Source: Magnetovibrio blakemorei (lineage in GTDB: Bacteria; Pseudomonadota; Alphaproteobacteria; Rhodospirillales; Magnetovibrionaceae). Taken from it: DNA of 64,000 nucleotides. Position 1 is the first letter of the stretch. Each line of letters opens with the position of its first letter. The stretch is from positions 62,001-126,000 of the forward strand of contig NZ_MCGG01000021.1 of NCBI RefSeq assembly GCF_001746755.1, written 5' to 3'. Under the pieces are notes generated by a model. It had not been told where the DNA came from and did not search any database. It saw only the letters and a list, made by a program, of their open reading frames with translations. Positions 16,818-26,333 of this stretch are shown here, one piece after another. Position numbers and translations under genes: made by a program.

Positions 16818-19400
16818 ATGACAATGCGCTCTTTCCTGGCTCTCGTCGTTGCCGTCATCCTTGCGGGTGCGGCGCAGTTTTTCATGTGGCAGTGGTTGAT
16901 TGAGCGCGGCGATGCACCCGATGTTCGCGCCATTCAGTCGATGTCCTTTTCGCCCTTCACCCGCCATCAGAACCCCACCGTTGATGCCTCCGTCACCTTG
17001 GCGCAAATTGACAAGGACTTGGCGATCGTCACACCGATCACCGGCGCGATCCGAACTTATTCGGCAACCCAGGGGCTGGAATCCGTTCCTCTGGAGACGG
17101 TTAAGAAAAAAGGCTTTCGGGTTGTTCAAGGCATTTGGTTGTCTCAAGACGACACCCGCGACGCCCTTGAGATCGATAACGGCATCTGGCTGGCCAACAA
17201 CAACAAAAGCGTCGTGGCGCTTGCAGTGGGTAACGAAACCTTACTGCGTGAAGACAAAACCCTCGAAGAATTGATCGGCATCTTGCAAGACCTGCGTCAC
17301 AAGGTGAAAAAAAACACGCTGATCACCACCAGTGAAACCTGGGATATGTGGATCAAACACCCCGAGCTGGCCGAAAACGTTGATTACATCAACGCTCACA
17401 TCTTGCCCTTCTGGGAAGGCATCCCCGAAGAGGAGGCCGTTGCCTATACCTTTGACAAATATGACCTGTTGAAGGCCACTTTTCCGAACAAACCTATTGT
17501 GATCGGAGAATTTGGCTGGCCGTCACGCGGCTACAATCAACGCGCCGCCGATGCGGCCCCGGTAACCCAGGCGCGGGTTTTGCGTGAATTCATCACCGAA
17601 GCGAACCGTCGCGGGATCGATTACAACATCATCGAGGCCTTCGACCAGCCCTGGAAAGTCGCCGAAGGCATGGTCGGTGCCTATTGGGGTCTATTCAACG
17701 CCCAGCGTCAGCCCAAATTCGCCTTGCAAGGTCTGGTCATCGAGCCCGAACGTCGCCCGAAAATGATCGCCAGCTTGCTCATGGGCGCGTTCTTGACGGT
17801 CATCGGGTTGGCCCGGCGGCGTCCGACCTTTGGCCACGCACTGCTTTATGCCTTGGCTGCCAATGGTATGGGCCTGGGCATCATCGCCGCCGCATGGTGG
17901 CCGTTTGAGGCCTATATGTCACCCGGCACTTGGGTCATGTGGAGTGTCGGTGTGGCGGCCATCTTACCCTTGGCGGCGATTACTTTGGCGCGCATCCACG
18001 AAATTTCCGAAGTGGTGCTGGGGCACAAGCCGAGGCGGTTGTTTATCCCCGGAACCACACCCACGTCCGCCGCCGCCGCCCTGCCCCTGGTGTCGATCCA
18101 AGTCCCGGCTTACCGGGAACCGCCCGAGATGTTGATTGAGACGCTGGACGCCTTGGCCGTACTCGATTACCCCAACTACGAAGTGTTGGTCATCATCAAC
18201 AACACTCCAGATGAGGACTTGTGGCGACCGGTTGAAAGCCACTGCCAGGCTTTGGGCGCGCGCTTTAAATTCCTCAATTATCCGGCCATTGATGGTTTCA
18301 AGGCCGGTGCGCTTAACCGCGCCATGAAAGAAGTCGACCCACGGACGGAAGTTCTGGCCCTGATTGATGCCGATTATGTGGTCGATCCCAATTGGCTGAA
18401 GGACCTGACACCGGTCTTCGAAGACCCCCAAGTGGCCATCATGCAAGCCCCCCAAGATCATCGTAACGCATCCGATTCAGCCTTCCACCGCATGATGCAA
18501 TGGGAGTTTGCGGGCTTTTTCGACATCGGCATGGTTCAGCGTAACGAAGACAACGCCATCATCACCCACGGTACCATGCTGTTGATCCGTCGCAGCGCCT
18601 TTGAAGCGGTGGGCGGCTGGCAAGTCGATACAATCGTGGAAGACACCGAACTGGGGCTTCGCCTTTATCAAGCGGGCTTCAGCGCGCATTACACCAATCG
18701 CCGCTATGGCTGGGGGCTTTTGCCCGACACCTTCAAGGCCTATAAAAGCCAGCGTCATCGGTGGGCCTATGGGGCGCTGCAAATCATCAAAAAGCATGGC
18801 CGGGCCATGTTGCCGGGTGGCAAAACCCTGACTCGCGAGCAAAAGTTTCATTTCACCACGGGGTGGTTCTTCTGGCTGTCGGATGCTTTGGGCATCTTGA
18901 TCGCCTTGCTCAATTTGATTTGGGTGCCGTTGGTTTTGGGGCTGGATATGATGGTCCCAACAGTCGCCATGACGGTGCCGATTTTGACCGCCTTTTGCGT
19001 CAACATTTTGCACAACCAACTGCTGTACCGCATTCGCGTGAAGGCGCGCTTTATCGACACCTTGTCCGCCGGCATTGCGGCCATGAGTTTGCAATGGACC
19101 GTCGCCAAGGCCGTCTTTGATGGTCTGATCAAGGAAAGTCTGGCCTTTGCCCGCACCGAAAAGGGTGCTGGAAAGAAAAAACGCCCGGGCGCAACCTTCC
19201 AAGCGCTGCGTGAAACCTTGCTCGGACTGGCCTTGGCCGCTTCCGCGCTGACCCTTCACTTGACCAACGAGCAAGAAGTCATGGAGGTGTCCTTTTTTGC
19301 CGCGACCTTGGCCATCCAGTCCATCCCCCTGCTCGCCGCCACCCTGATGCACACGATCGAACTTTTGGGCCCGGTCCCGGTCAACCCGGAAAAAAGCTAG
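16818..19400 (+). CDS. GH17-GT2 fusion, NdvB-like beta-glucan synthase
   Basis: About 860 aa. A membrane anchor (residues 3-26) leads to a periplasmic GH17-like domain (about 30-325) with ITGAIRTYSAT, the acid/base region VGNETLLRED and the nucleophile region VIGEFGWPSRG. Three membrane helices follow, then a cytoplasmic GT2 domain (about 415-680): LVSIQVPAYREPPEM, the DxD in ALIDADYVV, VEDTELGLRLYQAGF and the QRHRW processivity motif. Four or more C-terminal helices complete it. The layout matches NdvB proteins that make cyclic beta-1,3(1,6)-glucans from UDP-glucose. The start at 16818 was chosen because it puts the anchor at the N-terminus; an ATG at 16824 is equally possible. A separate GH17 gene lies at 24.2 kb. 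Confidence 0.88.
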   Translation: MTMRSFLALVVAVILAGAAQFFMWQWLIERGDAPDVRAIQSMSFSPFTRHQNPTVDASVTLAQIDKDLAIVTPITGAIRTYSATQGLESVPLETVKKKGFRVVQGIWLSQDDTRDALEIDNGIWLANNNKSVVALAVGNETLLREDKTLEELIGILQDLRHKVKKNTLITTSETWDMWIKHPELAENVDYINAHILPFWEGIPEEEAVAYTFDKYDLLKATFPNKPIVIGEFGWPSRGYNQRAADAAPVTQARVLREFITEANRRGIDYNIIEAFDQPWKVAEGMVGAYWGLFNAQRQPKFALQGLVIEPERRPKMIASLLMGAFLTVIGLARRRPTFGHALLYALAANGMGLGIIAAAWWPFEAYMSPGTWVMWSVGVAAILPLAAITLARIHEISEVVLGHKPRRLFIPGTTPTSAAAALPLVSIQVPAYREPPEMLIETLDALAVLDYPNYEVLVIINNTPDEDLWRPVESHCQALGARFKFLNYPAIDGFKAGALNRAMKEVDPRTEVLALIDADYVVDPNWLKDLTPVFEDPQVAIMQAPQDHRNASDSAFHRMMQWEFAGFFDIGMVQRNEDNAIITHGTMLLIRRSAFEAVGGWQVDTIVEDTELGLRLYQAGFSAHYTNRRYGWGLLPDTFKAYKSQRHRWAYGALQIIKKHGRAMLPGGKTLTREQKFHFTTGWFFWLSDALGILIALLNLIWVPLVLGLDMMVPTVAMTVPILTAFCVNILHNQLLYRIRVKARFIDTLSAGIAAMSLQWTVAKAVFDGLIKESLAFARTEKGAGKKKRPGATFQALRETLLGLALAASALTLHLTNEQEVMEVSFFAATLAIQSIPLLAATLMHTIELLGPVPVNPEKS

Positions 19401-19433
19401 GGCCTAAAAAAGCTAAGGGCCTGAAAAAGCTGA

Positions 19434-21260
19434 TCAGCGCCGTCCGAACAGCTTTTCGATATCGCTGAGTTTCAATTCCACATAGGTCGGACGACCGTGG
19501 TTGCATTGGCCGGAATGAGGGGTGGCTTCCATTTCCCGCAAAAGCGCGTTCATTTCGTTGCCATTGAGCCGCCGACCAGCGCGCACCGAACCGTGGCATG
19601 CCATGGTCGCGGCGACGTCGGCGAGTTTTTCGTGCAGCGACAGCATTTCGCCCCATTCGGCCAAATCGTCAGCCAAGTCCTTGATCAGCTTTTGCACGTC
19701 GGTTTGCCCCAACATGGCGGGCACTTCCCGCACCACCACCGCGCCCTCGCCAAACGGTTCAATCACCAGACCGAGCTCTTGCAGTTCGTCCAGGCGCTTG
19801 ATCAAGCGGGCGGCGGACGCTTCGTCCAGCTCCACCACTTCGGGCAACAGCAAACCTTGACGTTTGATGCCGCCTGCATCCAAAGCCTGTTTCATGCGTT
19901 CATAAACGATGCGTTCGTGGGCCGCGTGTTGATCGACGACAACGATGCCGTCCGCCGTCTGGGCGACAATATAGGTTTCGTGCACCTGGGCGCGGGCCAC
20001 CCCCAAGGGGTAATCATTGGGCTCGGTTTCAAAGCCATCGGGTACAGAGTCAGAACGCGCCGTCGGGGCCATAGCAAAATTATGCAACGGGGCTTGAAAC
20101 GCCGCCGCCCGATCAGATAGTCCAGCCGTCCCCGCGTATCCGCCCCCTTGGGCATAGGGTCGCGACTGGAACTGCGCCAAAGCTCCAGACACATCCTGCG
20201 GCCGCAGAGATCCCAGCGCCGCCCCGGCGACGGTGGTGGAAGCCCGGTGTCCGGCGTCGGCCAAGGCATGCTTGAGCGCACTGACGATCAGGCCACGCAC
20301 CAAACCGGCATCGCGAAAGCGCACCTCGGTTTTCGCCGGGTGGACGTTGACGTCCACTTGATCGGGAGGGATTTCCAAATAAAGCGCAATGTACGGATAG
20401 CGGTCATGGGCCAAAAAATCACGATACGCCCCCCGCACGGCGCCAAAAAACAGCTTGTCTTTCACCGGACGGCCATTGACGAACATGTACTGATGCTGGG
20501 CGTTGCCGCGATTGAGCGTCGGCAGCCCAATGTGCCCGGTCAAGCGCACGCCTTCGCGTTCGGCTTCGACCTGCAAGGCGTTGTCAAAAAAGTCCCGGCC
20601 CATAATCGCGCCCAGGCGGTCCAAACGCTGGGTGAACAATTCACCCTGGGCGGGAGCCAAGCGGATGGATGTGCGGGTGCCGTCAGACAGTGTAAAGCCC
20701 ACCCCCGGATGGGCCATGGCGAGACGGTGGATGATTTCTTGGGCGTGACTGAGCTCGGTGCGCGCCGCTTTGAGAAACTTCAAGCGTGCCGGCGTGGCAA
20801 AAAACAAATCACGCACTTCGACCCGCGTGCCTTGGGGATGAGCCGCGGGCTGCACTTGACCCACGTGGCCGCCTTCGACACTCAGCGTCCACGCGCTGTC
20901 ACCATCTTTAACCCGCGACGTGATCGACAACCGCGCCACCGCGCCAATGGACGGCAACGCTTCGCCGCGAAAGCCCAACGACTTGATGTGCACCAAATCA
21001 TCATCGGGCAATTTTGACGTCGCGTGACGCTCAATCGCCAAAACGATTTCGTCGGCCGTCATGCCGCAGCCGTCATCGCTGACACTGATCAAGGTGCGCC
21101 CGCCGTCGCGCAACTGGATGTCGATGTTGGCTGCCCCTGCATCCAAAGCGTTTTCCACCAATTCTTTCAACGCCGACGCTGGACGCTCAACCACTTCACC
21201 AGCGGCGATTTGGTTGACCAGGGTTTCCGGCAAACGACGAATAAGCGGAGAAAGCGCCAT
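19434..21260 (-). CDS. mutL: DNA mismatch repair protein MutL
   Basis: 608 aa. The GHKL ATPase domain has [32 protein letters not shown] and [12 protein letters not shown]; the transducer region has [17 protein letters not shown] and [14 protein letters not shown]. The C-terminal dimer domain carries [12 protein letters not shown], an exact DQHA(X)2E(X)4E motif, plus ACHGSVRAG and [11 protein letters not shown], so this MutL should be a nicking endonuclease, unlike that of E. coli. A low-complexity linker of about 90 residues joins the halves. The gene converges with ndvB and is 59 bases beyond the M16 gene. Confidence 0.97.
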   Translation of the reverse strand: MALSPLIRRLPETLVNQIAAGEVVERPASALKELVENALDAGAANIDIQLRDGGRTLISVSDDGCGMTADEIVLAIERHATSKLPDDDLVHIKSLGFRGEALPSIGAVARLSITSRVKDGDSAWTLSVEGGHVGQVQPAAHPQGTRVEVRDLFFATPARLKFLKAARTELSHAQEIIHRLAMAHPGVGFTLSDGTRTSIRLAPAQGELFTQRLDRLGAIMGRDFFDNALQVEAEREGVRLTGHIGLPTLNRGNAQHQYMFVNGRPVKDKLFFGAVRGAYRDFLAHDRYPYIALYLEIPPDQVDVNVHPAKTEVRFRDAGLVRGLIVSALKHALADAGHRASTTVAGAALGSLRPQDVSGALAQFQSRPYAQGGGYAGTAGLSDRAAAFQAPLHNFAMAPTARSDSVPDGFETEPNDYPLGVARAQVHETYIVAQTADGIVVVDQHAAHERIVYERMKQALDAGGIKRQGLLLPEVVELDEASAARLIKRLDELQELGLVIEPFGEGAVVVREVPAMLGQTDVQKLIKDLADDLAEWGEMLSLHEKLADVAATMACHGSVRAGRRLNGNEMNALLREMEATPHSGQCNHGRPTYVELKLSDIEKLFGRR

Positions 21261-21319
21261 GGGTTTGGCTCATCCTTAACACGGCAAAAAGGAAGAATCG
21301 GTGCGTAAAGACTACCACG

Positions 21320-22657
21320 TTAGGGGCTGGGAACAATGCCCGCAGGCTTGCCGACCACCACAATGTCGAGTTTGTCCACGTGCAGGTACTCGGCCGCCAC
21401 CCGCTTAACCCCAGCCAGATCCACGGCCCCGATATAGGCCTTGCGGTGGTCCAAATAATCAATCCCCAAGCCATTGATCTGCATGGACACCAAAACCCGC
21501 GCGATGGCCCCGGTGGAGGTAAACGTCAACGGGAACGATCCGGTGATGTAAGTCTTGGCGTTATTCAGCTCTTGCGCGCTGACATCGCCCGTCGCCATGC
21601 GCGTCCATTCGCTCCGCAGCACGTCCAAAGTCTCGGCCACGCGGGCATTTTCGGTGCCGACGCTGCCGAGAATCAGGCCTGCGTGATCAAGCGGATAAAG
21701 ATCAGAGCCCACCGAATATGCCAAGCCCCGCTTTTCGCGAATTTCTTCATACAACCGCGACGTAAACGAGCCTCCGCCCAAGATGTGGTTCATCACCAAA
21801 ACCGTATAAAAATCGGGATCGTCGCGTTTCAGTCCCGCTTGACCAAACACGATGGTGCTTTGCGGAACGTCCAGTTCGATCACCTGCACGCGCCCGGTGG
21901 CGTTGGGAACGACATCTGCGGCACGCGGTGTGGTGGGTTGGGCCGGCAAGGTGCCAAAGGTCTTGTCCAAGAGCGCGCCCAAACGCTCAGGCGTCACGTC
22001 ACCGACCACGCCGACAACCAAATTGCCGCGCGCCAGTCGGGTGTGCACAAACGCTTTTAAGTCGGCCTGGGTCAGCCCCGTGACGCTTTCAACCGTGCCG
22101 TCAGAATCGCGGCCGTAGCCGTGATCGGGAAACATCGCTTTAAAGAACGCATTGTAGGCCAGCTTGCCGGGGCGTTGAGAATCGCTTTGAATACCCGCGA
22201 TCAGTTGGCTTTTGAGACGCGCCACCGGCTCGTCGTCGAACCGGGGCTGGGTCAACGCCAACCGCAGCAAGTCCATGGATTGGTCCAAGTTTTCGGTGAG
22301 CGTGGTGACTTCACCGCCAAAACGGTCATTACTGGCACTGAACCGCAGCGTGATGGATTGATCGGCGAGAATTTGCTGGAACGTCTGACTGTCGAACTCA
22401 CCAGCTCCTTCGTCCATGGTGCTGGCCGCCAAATTGGCCAATCCGGCCTTATCTGCCGGGTCCATTTCAGCGCCGCCGCGAAACGCCAAGCGCACCGACA
22501 CCACCGGGTTGGAATGGTCTTGCACCAACCAAGCCTCAATTCCCTGGGGACTGACAACCCGCTCAACCTCCACCGCCGCCGCTTGAAACGACAGCAAGCT
22601 CAAGGGCAGGGCAACCGCCAGCAAAATCACATAAAGCTTTTTCATGCGCCAATTCAT
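21320..22657 (-). CDS. M16 protease family, non-catalytic partner subunit
   Basis: 445 aa with a signal peptide (KKLYVILLAVALPLSLLSFQAAA). The fold is M16, but the zinc motif HxxEH is missing: the equivalent position reads GLANLAASTMDEGAG. It keeps the C-terminal substrate-contact region SRLYEEIREKRGLAYSVGS, with the Arg-Tyr dyad found in the inactive half of heterodimeric M16 enzymes. It is therefore expected to work with the catalytic subunit encoded just upstream, with which it overlaps by four bases. The ATG at 22657 has GGAG eight bases upstream. Location: periplasm. Confidence 0.88.
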   Translation of the reverse strand: MNWRMKKLYVILLAVALPLSLLSFQAAAVEVERVVSPQGIEAWLVQDHSNPVVSVRLAFRGGAEMDPADKAGLANLAASTMDEGAGEFDSQTFQQILADQSITLRFSASNDRFGGEVTTLTENLDQSMDLLRLALTQPRFDDEPVARLKSQLIAGIQSDSQRPGKLAYNAFFKAMFPDHGYGRDSDGTVESVTGLTQADLKAFVHTRLARGNLVVGVVGDVTPERLGALLDKTFGTLPAQPTTPRAADVVPNATGRVQVIELDVPQSTIVFGQAGLKRDDPDFYTVLVMNHILGGGSFTSRLYEEIREKRGLAYSVGSDLYPLDHAGLILGSVGTENARVAETLDVLRSEWTRMATGDVSAQELNNAKTYITGSFPLTFTSTGAIARVLVSMQINGLGIDYLDHRKAYIGAVDLAGVKRVAAEYLHVDKLDIVVVGKPAGIVPSP

Positions 22658-24009
22658 GCCCCGTCTCCTTTGCCGTTCGCCAACAGCTTGGTGGTGATGC
22701 GGCGCGGCTCTGCCAAAACAGCATTCAGTGCATCCAAGACATCTTGTTCGCCAACGGCCCCAATGTGCTCCGGCCAGTCCTCAACCGATTCAAGCTTGTG
22801 ACCCGAAGCCAGCGCGCCACCGATGGCATAGGCACCGGCTTTCATGGCATCGCGGGAAAAGATCGCGTCCGCCAGCATGCGTTTTTTGATCCGTGCCAAC
22901 TCACCATCTGCCAGACCTTCATCGACCAGGCGCTGGGTTTCAAGGCGCACAGCTTTTGAAATTTCATCCAAGCTCACACCCGGACGGGGTGATGCATAAA
23001 AGACAAATTGGCCGTCACCGCGTGCCGAAGCCATGTAATCCGTCCCCACCGAGACCGCCAGGGGGCGTTCAATAACCAAGGCCTTATACAGGCGCGACGT
23101 GCCGCCACTGCCCAGCAGTTCCGACAGCACTTCCAACGCCGCGACCCGACGGGTTTCGCCGTTGGTTAAGGACGGTTGGATGATGTGCTCAGACCAACTG
23201 GCCTGCTTCACCCGGTCGTCGCGCAACACCGTTTCCCCGCCGATGATGGGGGCGTCAGTGGTCAAAGGGGCGCGCTTGGGCAATCCGCGCGGGGGAATGG
23301 GGGCGTAATATTTTTCGGCCAAACGCTTAACTTCAGCAACGTCGACATCGCCCGCCACCACCAAAATGGCGTTGTCAGGCGCGTAGTGGTCTTTATAAAA
23401 GCTGAGCGCGTCTTCACGGCTCAAGGCCTCCGTTTCCGCCCGCCAGCCGATGATGGGGCGACCGTAAGGATGGCCTTTGGGGAAGAGCTTTTGCATGGCC
23501 TGTTCAGATAAACGCGCAGCGGGTTTGCCTTCCAGACGTTGATTGCGTTCTTCCAAAACCACCGCCAATTCGGTGGCAACATCTTCAGCGCTTAAGACCA
23601 AATGGGTCATGCGGTCGGCTTCCAGTTCCATCACCATTTCCAGCTGATCGCTGGCGACGGTTTGGTGGTAGCCGGTATAGTCCAAGCTGGTGAAGGCGTT
23701 TTCCTCGCCGCCGTGCTGGGCGATCAACTTTGAAAATTCGCCGTCGGGATGCTTGGGCGTGCCCTTGAACATCAAATGTTCCAAAAGGTGTGCCACCCCC
23801 GATTTGCCCTTGGGCTCATCGGCAGCGCCGGCCTTGTACCACACCATGTGCAGCACCACCGGAGCCCGGTGATTGGGCAGCACCACAACGTCCATGCCGT
23901 TTTTCAAGGTAAAAGTCTCGGGATTGAACACCCCGGCCATGGCTTGACCGCTCCACAACCCCAGCGCCAAGGCGCCGACAACACAGATGCGCAACAGAGT
24001 TTTTGTCAT
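22654..24009 (-). CDS. M16 zinc protease, catalytic subunit
   Basis: 451 aa. A signal peptide (LLRICVVGALALGLWSGQAMA) precedes the domain. The inverted zinc motif HLLEH appears in SGVAHLLEHLMFKGTP near residue 75, and the third ligand Glu in VVLEERNQRLEG about 75 residues later. The enzyme should degrade peptides in the periplasm together with the partner gene downstream. The start at 24009 has GGGATGGTT before it; an ATG two codons earlier lacks room for a binding site. It diverges from the GH17 gene at 24187. Confidence 0.9.
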   Translation of the reverse strand: MTKTLLRICVVGALALGLWSGQAMAGVFNPETFTLKNGMDVVVLPNHRAPVVLHMVWYKAGAADEPKGKSGVAHLLEHLMFKGTPKHPDGEFSKLIAQHGGEENAFTSLDYTGYHQTVASDQLEMVMELEADRMTHLVLSAEDVATELAVVLEERNQRLEGKPAARLSEQAMQKLFPKGHPYGRPIIGWRAETEALSREDALSFYKDHYAPDNAILVVAGDVDVAEVKRLAEKYYAPIPPRGLPKRAPLTTDAPIIGGETVLRDDRVKQASWSEHIIQPSLTNGETRRVAALEVLSELLGSGGTSRLYKALVIERPLAVSVGTDYMASARGDGQFVFYASPRPGVSLDEISKAVRLETQRLVDEGLADGELARIKKRMLADAIFSRDAMKAGAYAIGGALASGHKLESVEDWPEHIGAVGEQDVLDALNAVLAEPRRITTKLLANGKGDGA

Positions 24010-24186
24010 AACCATCCCATCCAGAACTTAAGGCCACTTCTTTTACAACGTGGCATGTAGGGTTTGTAAGGGACAATTGCGGCGAAAAAAGGAAAACCTT
24101 TTCGCCGCTCCCCTTGCATTATCCTTGACTTTGACAGGGCCTTACTGGCTTTCTCCTGCGCCTGAAAGATTTTTGGAGTTTCATCC

Positions 24187-25875
24187 ATGCCCCGCCTGTT
24201 GAATGCGCTTGTGTCCTTGCTGATTGTGATCGCTGCCAGCGCCACCTTTTGGGCGGGACTGGGACGATCTGTGGACTTGGTTGACGTGCCCGGCGGACGC
24301 TTGGCGTGCTTGTCCTATACCCCTTATGACGGCAGTTCTTCGCCGCTCGACGGCAAGGATTTCAAGGCCTCAACGGAAGGTATCCGAGCTGACCTGGAAG
24401 CGGTGCAAAAGGTCACCAATTGCATCCGCACCTATTCGGCGCTGGACCCCGCATCCAAGGTGGTGCCCATCGCCGCCGAACTGGGACTGACGGTTTGGCA
24501 GGGTTTGTGGATCGGTGCCCGCGAAGACGAAAACGACGCCGAAATCAATGCCGCAGCCGCCCTCGCCAAGGCCTATCCCGGCACGATCCAACGGTTTGTG
24601 GTCGGCAACGAGGTGTTGCTGCGCCGAGAACTTCTGGGCGAAGAACTGGCGGTCCTTCTCCAACGGGTCAAAGCCTTAGCGCCGGGCATTCCCGTCACAT
24701 ATGCCGACGTGCCGGAGTTTTGGCGCCGCAACCCGGTGCTGGGCGACGCCGCCGACGTTGTCACCATCCACATTCTGCCCTATTGGGACGACCCGTTGCC
24801 CATGACCATGGACGAGGTTCAGGCCCATGCGCGCGCGCTGGTGAAAGAAATGCAGTCCCTTTACCCCAACCACCCGGTCGCCATCGGTGAAATCGGCTGG
24901 CCGAGCGCGGGGCGTACCCGTGGCGGGGTGATTCCGAACTTGGTCAACGAGGCCCGTTTTGTGCGCGAATTCGTCGCTCAGGCCGACGCCATCGGCGTGG
25001 ATTACAACATCGTCGAGGCCATTGACCAAGATTGGAAAATCTGGCCCGAAGGCACGGTCGGTGGTCATTGGGGCATTCTCGACAACCAGCGGCGGGAAAA
25101 GTTTCCCCTCATCGGTCCGGTGTCGGAATGGCCGCGCTGGCCGCTGGCGGCAGCTCTGTCCAGCTTGGGCGCAGTGACGGCGATCATGTTGGGTGGATTT
25201 GGCGTCTTTGGTCAGGCTCCCGCGACGTTTGCGCATGGGTTAAAATTGGCAGGCCTTGGTCAGGCGATGGGTATTATGACCGTGCTGGGCATTCGGTTTA
25301 TCGTCGACACCAGCTTCGGTTGGCCAGTGTGGGTATTGAACAGCACCATGCTTGGCTTTGGACTGTTATGTGTTTTAACGCTTGGACCGATAAGTGTTGG
25401 CAGAACGCAGCCCCTGCGCGCCGCTTCGATTGCAGCGGTGGCCGCTTGGCTGCGCCGTCCCGCCCGGATGCGCTGGAGCACTGAAATCGGCCTCGGCCTG
25501 GTGTTCGCCGTTCCCTTGCTGTGGACCGGACAGCTGGCGATTTTGCATGCCTTTGACGGCCGCCACCGCGATTTTCCCCTGGCGATCTTGGTGCCGATTG
25601 CTTGTGTTCAAGCGCTGCGGTGGTGGCAAGACCGCAAGGGCAAGGACCAAGTTTCTCATCTGGGTGAGCGACGGGAAGAAGCCTGGCTGGCCATCATCTT
25701 CCTGGTTTGCGGGGCGCTGGCGTGGAACGGACCGAACAATGTCGAGGCGATGGCGTGGATGGCGACGTTAGTCCTGTTCGCGCTGCCGTGGCTGGGCGAG
25801 GTCCGGTTCGAGCTGCGTCGTCTGTTCATGACGAGTGGCACTCAACACCGCCACCAGCAACCCGGAGGCCGATAA
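24187..25875 (+). CDS. GH17 polytopic membrane protein, NdvC-like
   Basis: 562 aa. Residues 5-25 are a membrane anchor, followed by a GH17-like domain to about residue 310: CIRTYSALDP, VVGNEVLLRRELLG (acid/base Glu) and VAIGEIGWPSAGRTRGG (nucleophile Glu), both glutamates kept. The C-terminal 240 residues contain about seven hydrophobic helices and no GT2 domain. In Bradyrhizobium, NdvC of this architecture helps form the beta-1,6 linkages of cyclic glucan made by NdvB. The same role is inferred here. The ATG has GGAG eleven bases upstream. The last 108 bases overlap an opposite-strand gene. Confidence 0.82.
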   Translation: MPRLLNALVSLLIVIAASATFWAGLGRSVDLVDVPGGRLACLSYTPYDGSSSPLDGKDFKASTEGIRADLEAVQKVTNCIRTYSALDPASKVVPIAAELGLTVWQGLWIGAREDENDAEINAAAALAKAYPGTIQRFVVGNEVLLRRELLGEELAVLLQRVKALAPGIPVTYADVPEFWRRNPVLGDAADVVTIHILPYWDDPLPMTMDEVQAHARALVKEMQSLYPNHPVAIGEIGWPSAGRTRGGVIPNLVNEARFVREFVAQADAIGVDYNIVEAIDQDWKIWPEGTVGGHWGILDNQRREKFPLIGPVSEWPRWPLAAALSSLGAVTAIMLGGFGVFGQAPATFAHGLKLAGLGQAMGIMTVLGIRFIVDTSFGWPVWVLNSTMLGFGLLCVLTLGPISVGRTQPLRAASIAAVAAWLRRPARMRWSTEIGLGLVFAVPLLWTGQLAILHAFDGRHRDFPLAILVPIACVQALRWWQDRKGKDQVSHLGERREEAWLAIIFLVCGALAWNGPNNVEAMAWMATLVLFALPWLGEVRFELRRLFMTSGTQHRHQQPGGR

Positions 25876-26208
25876 ATACGCATTGTAGAGAAACAAGCCC
25901 GCACCGCCGAACCCGGCCGCTGTGATCACCGCCACCACCCCCCAACGCTGCCAACGCCCTTTGAGAACCAGCGACACGAGCGCCAAGGCCAGCGCAGCAT
26001 ACCCGTAAACGCCCGCTCCGTTGATGGTGATGATGGCGCTGCGCCCCCCGCACCACCAGGGCGGCGTTCCGGAGCGGCACACTGCCCCCATCATTTCCGG
26101 TTCGATCAATTGATCGCGCAGCACCGACGCGGCCAGCGCCGCAACAACGGCGATGAGCAGCACAGCCAGAACAGGATGACGCAACGGCGCGAAGAGCAAA
26201 TGTTTCAT
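25768..26208 (-). CDS. Small polytopic membrane protein of unknown function
   Basis: 146 aa with four likely membrane helices: HPVLAVLLIAVVAALAASVL, INGAGVYGYAALALALVSLV, WGVVAVITAAGFGGAGLFL and the following SGLLVAVLSA. Between helices one and two is a Cys-containing loop, AVCRSGTPPWWCGGRSA. It ends in a polar tail. I do not recognise the family. The hydrophobic periodicity and an AGAGACGG before the ATG support it as real, but its last 36 codons are antisense to the end of the NdvC-like gene. A GTG eight codons upstream could also start it. Confidence 0.6.
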   Translation of the reverse strand: MKHLLFAPLRHPVLAVLLIAVVAALAASVLRDQLIEPEMMGAVCRSGTPPWWCGGRSAIITINGAGVYGYAALALALVSLVLKGRWQRWGVVAVITAAGFGGAGLFLYNAYLSASGLLVAVLSATRHEQTTQLEPDLAQPRQREQD

Positions 26209-26281
26209 ACGCCGTCTCTTAATCTTTTCCACGAAGACTGACCATCAAAAAGAGAGGGAGGCGAAAAGAACGGGGCGGAAC

Positions 26282-26313
26282 AAAAAAAAGGGGCGTGAAA
26301 GCACGCCCCTTTT
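26282..26313 (-). terminator. Bidirectional-type terminator after bamF
   Basis: GGGGCGTG pairs with CACGCCCC across a four-base loop. On the minus strand the stem is followed by eight T residues, a classic Rho-independent terminator for the ileS-lspA-bamF unit, 21 bases past the bamF stop. On the plus strand four T residues follow, so it may also work weakly in that direction. Confidence 0.9.
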
Positions 26314-26333
26314 ATGTCAATGAAATCCGTGCG

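Noticed and set aside
18477-19352. Open frame of 291 codons on the minus strand
   Set aside because: Antisense to the GT2 domain and C-terminal helices of the NdvB-like gene; no start signal or motif.
20148-21017. Open frame of 289 codons on the plus strand
   Set aside because: Antisense to mutL; composition typical of a shadow frame.
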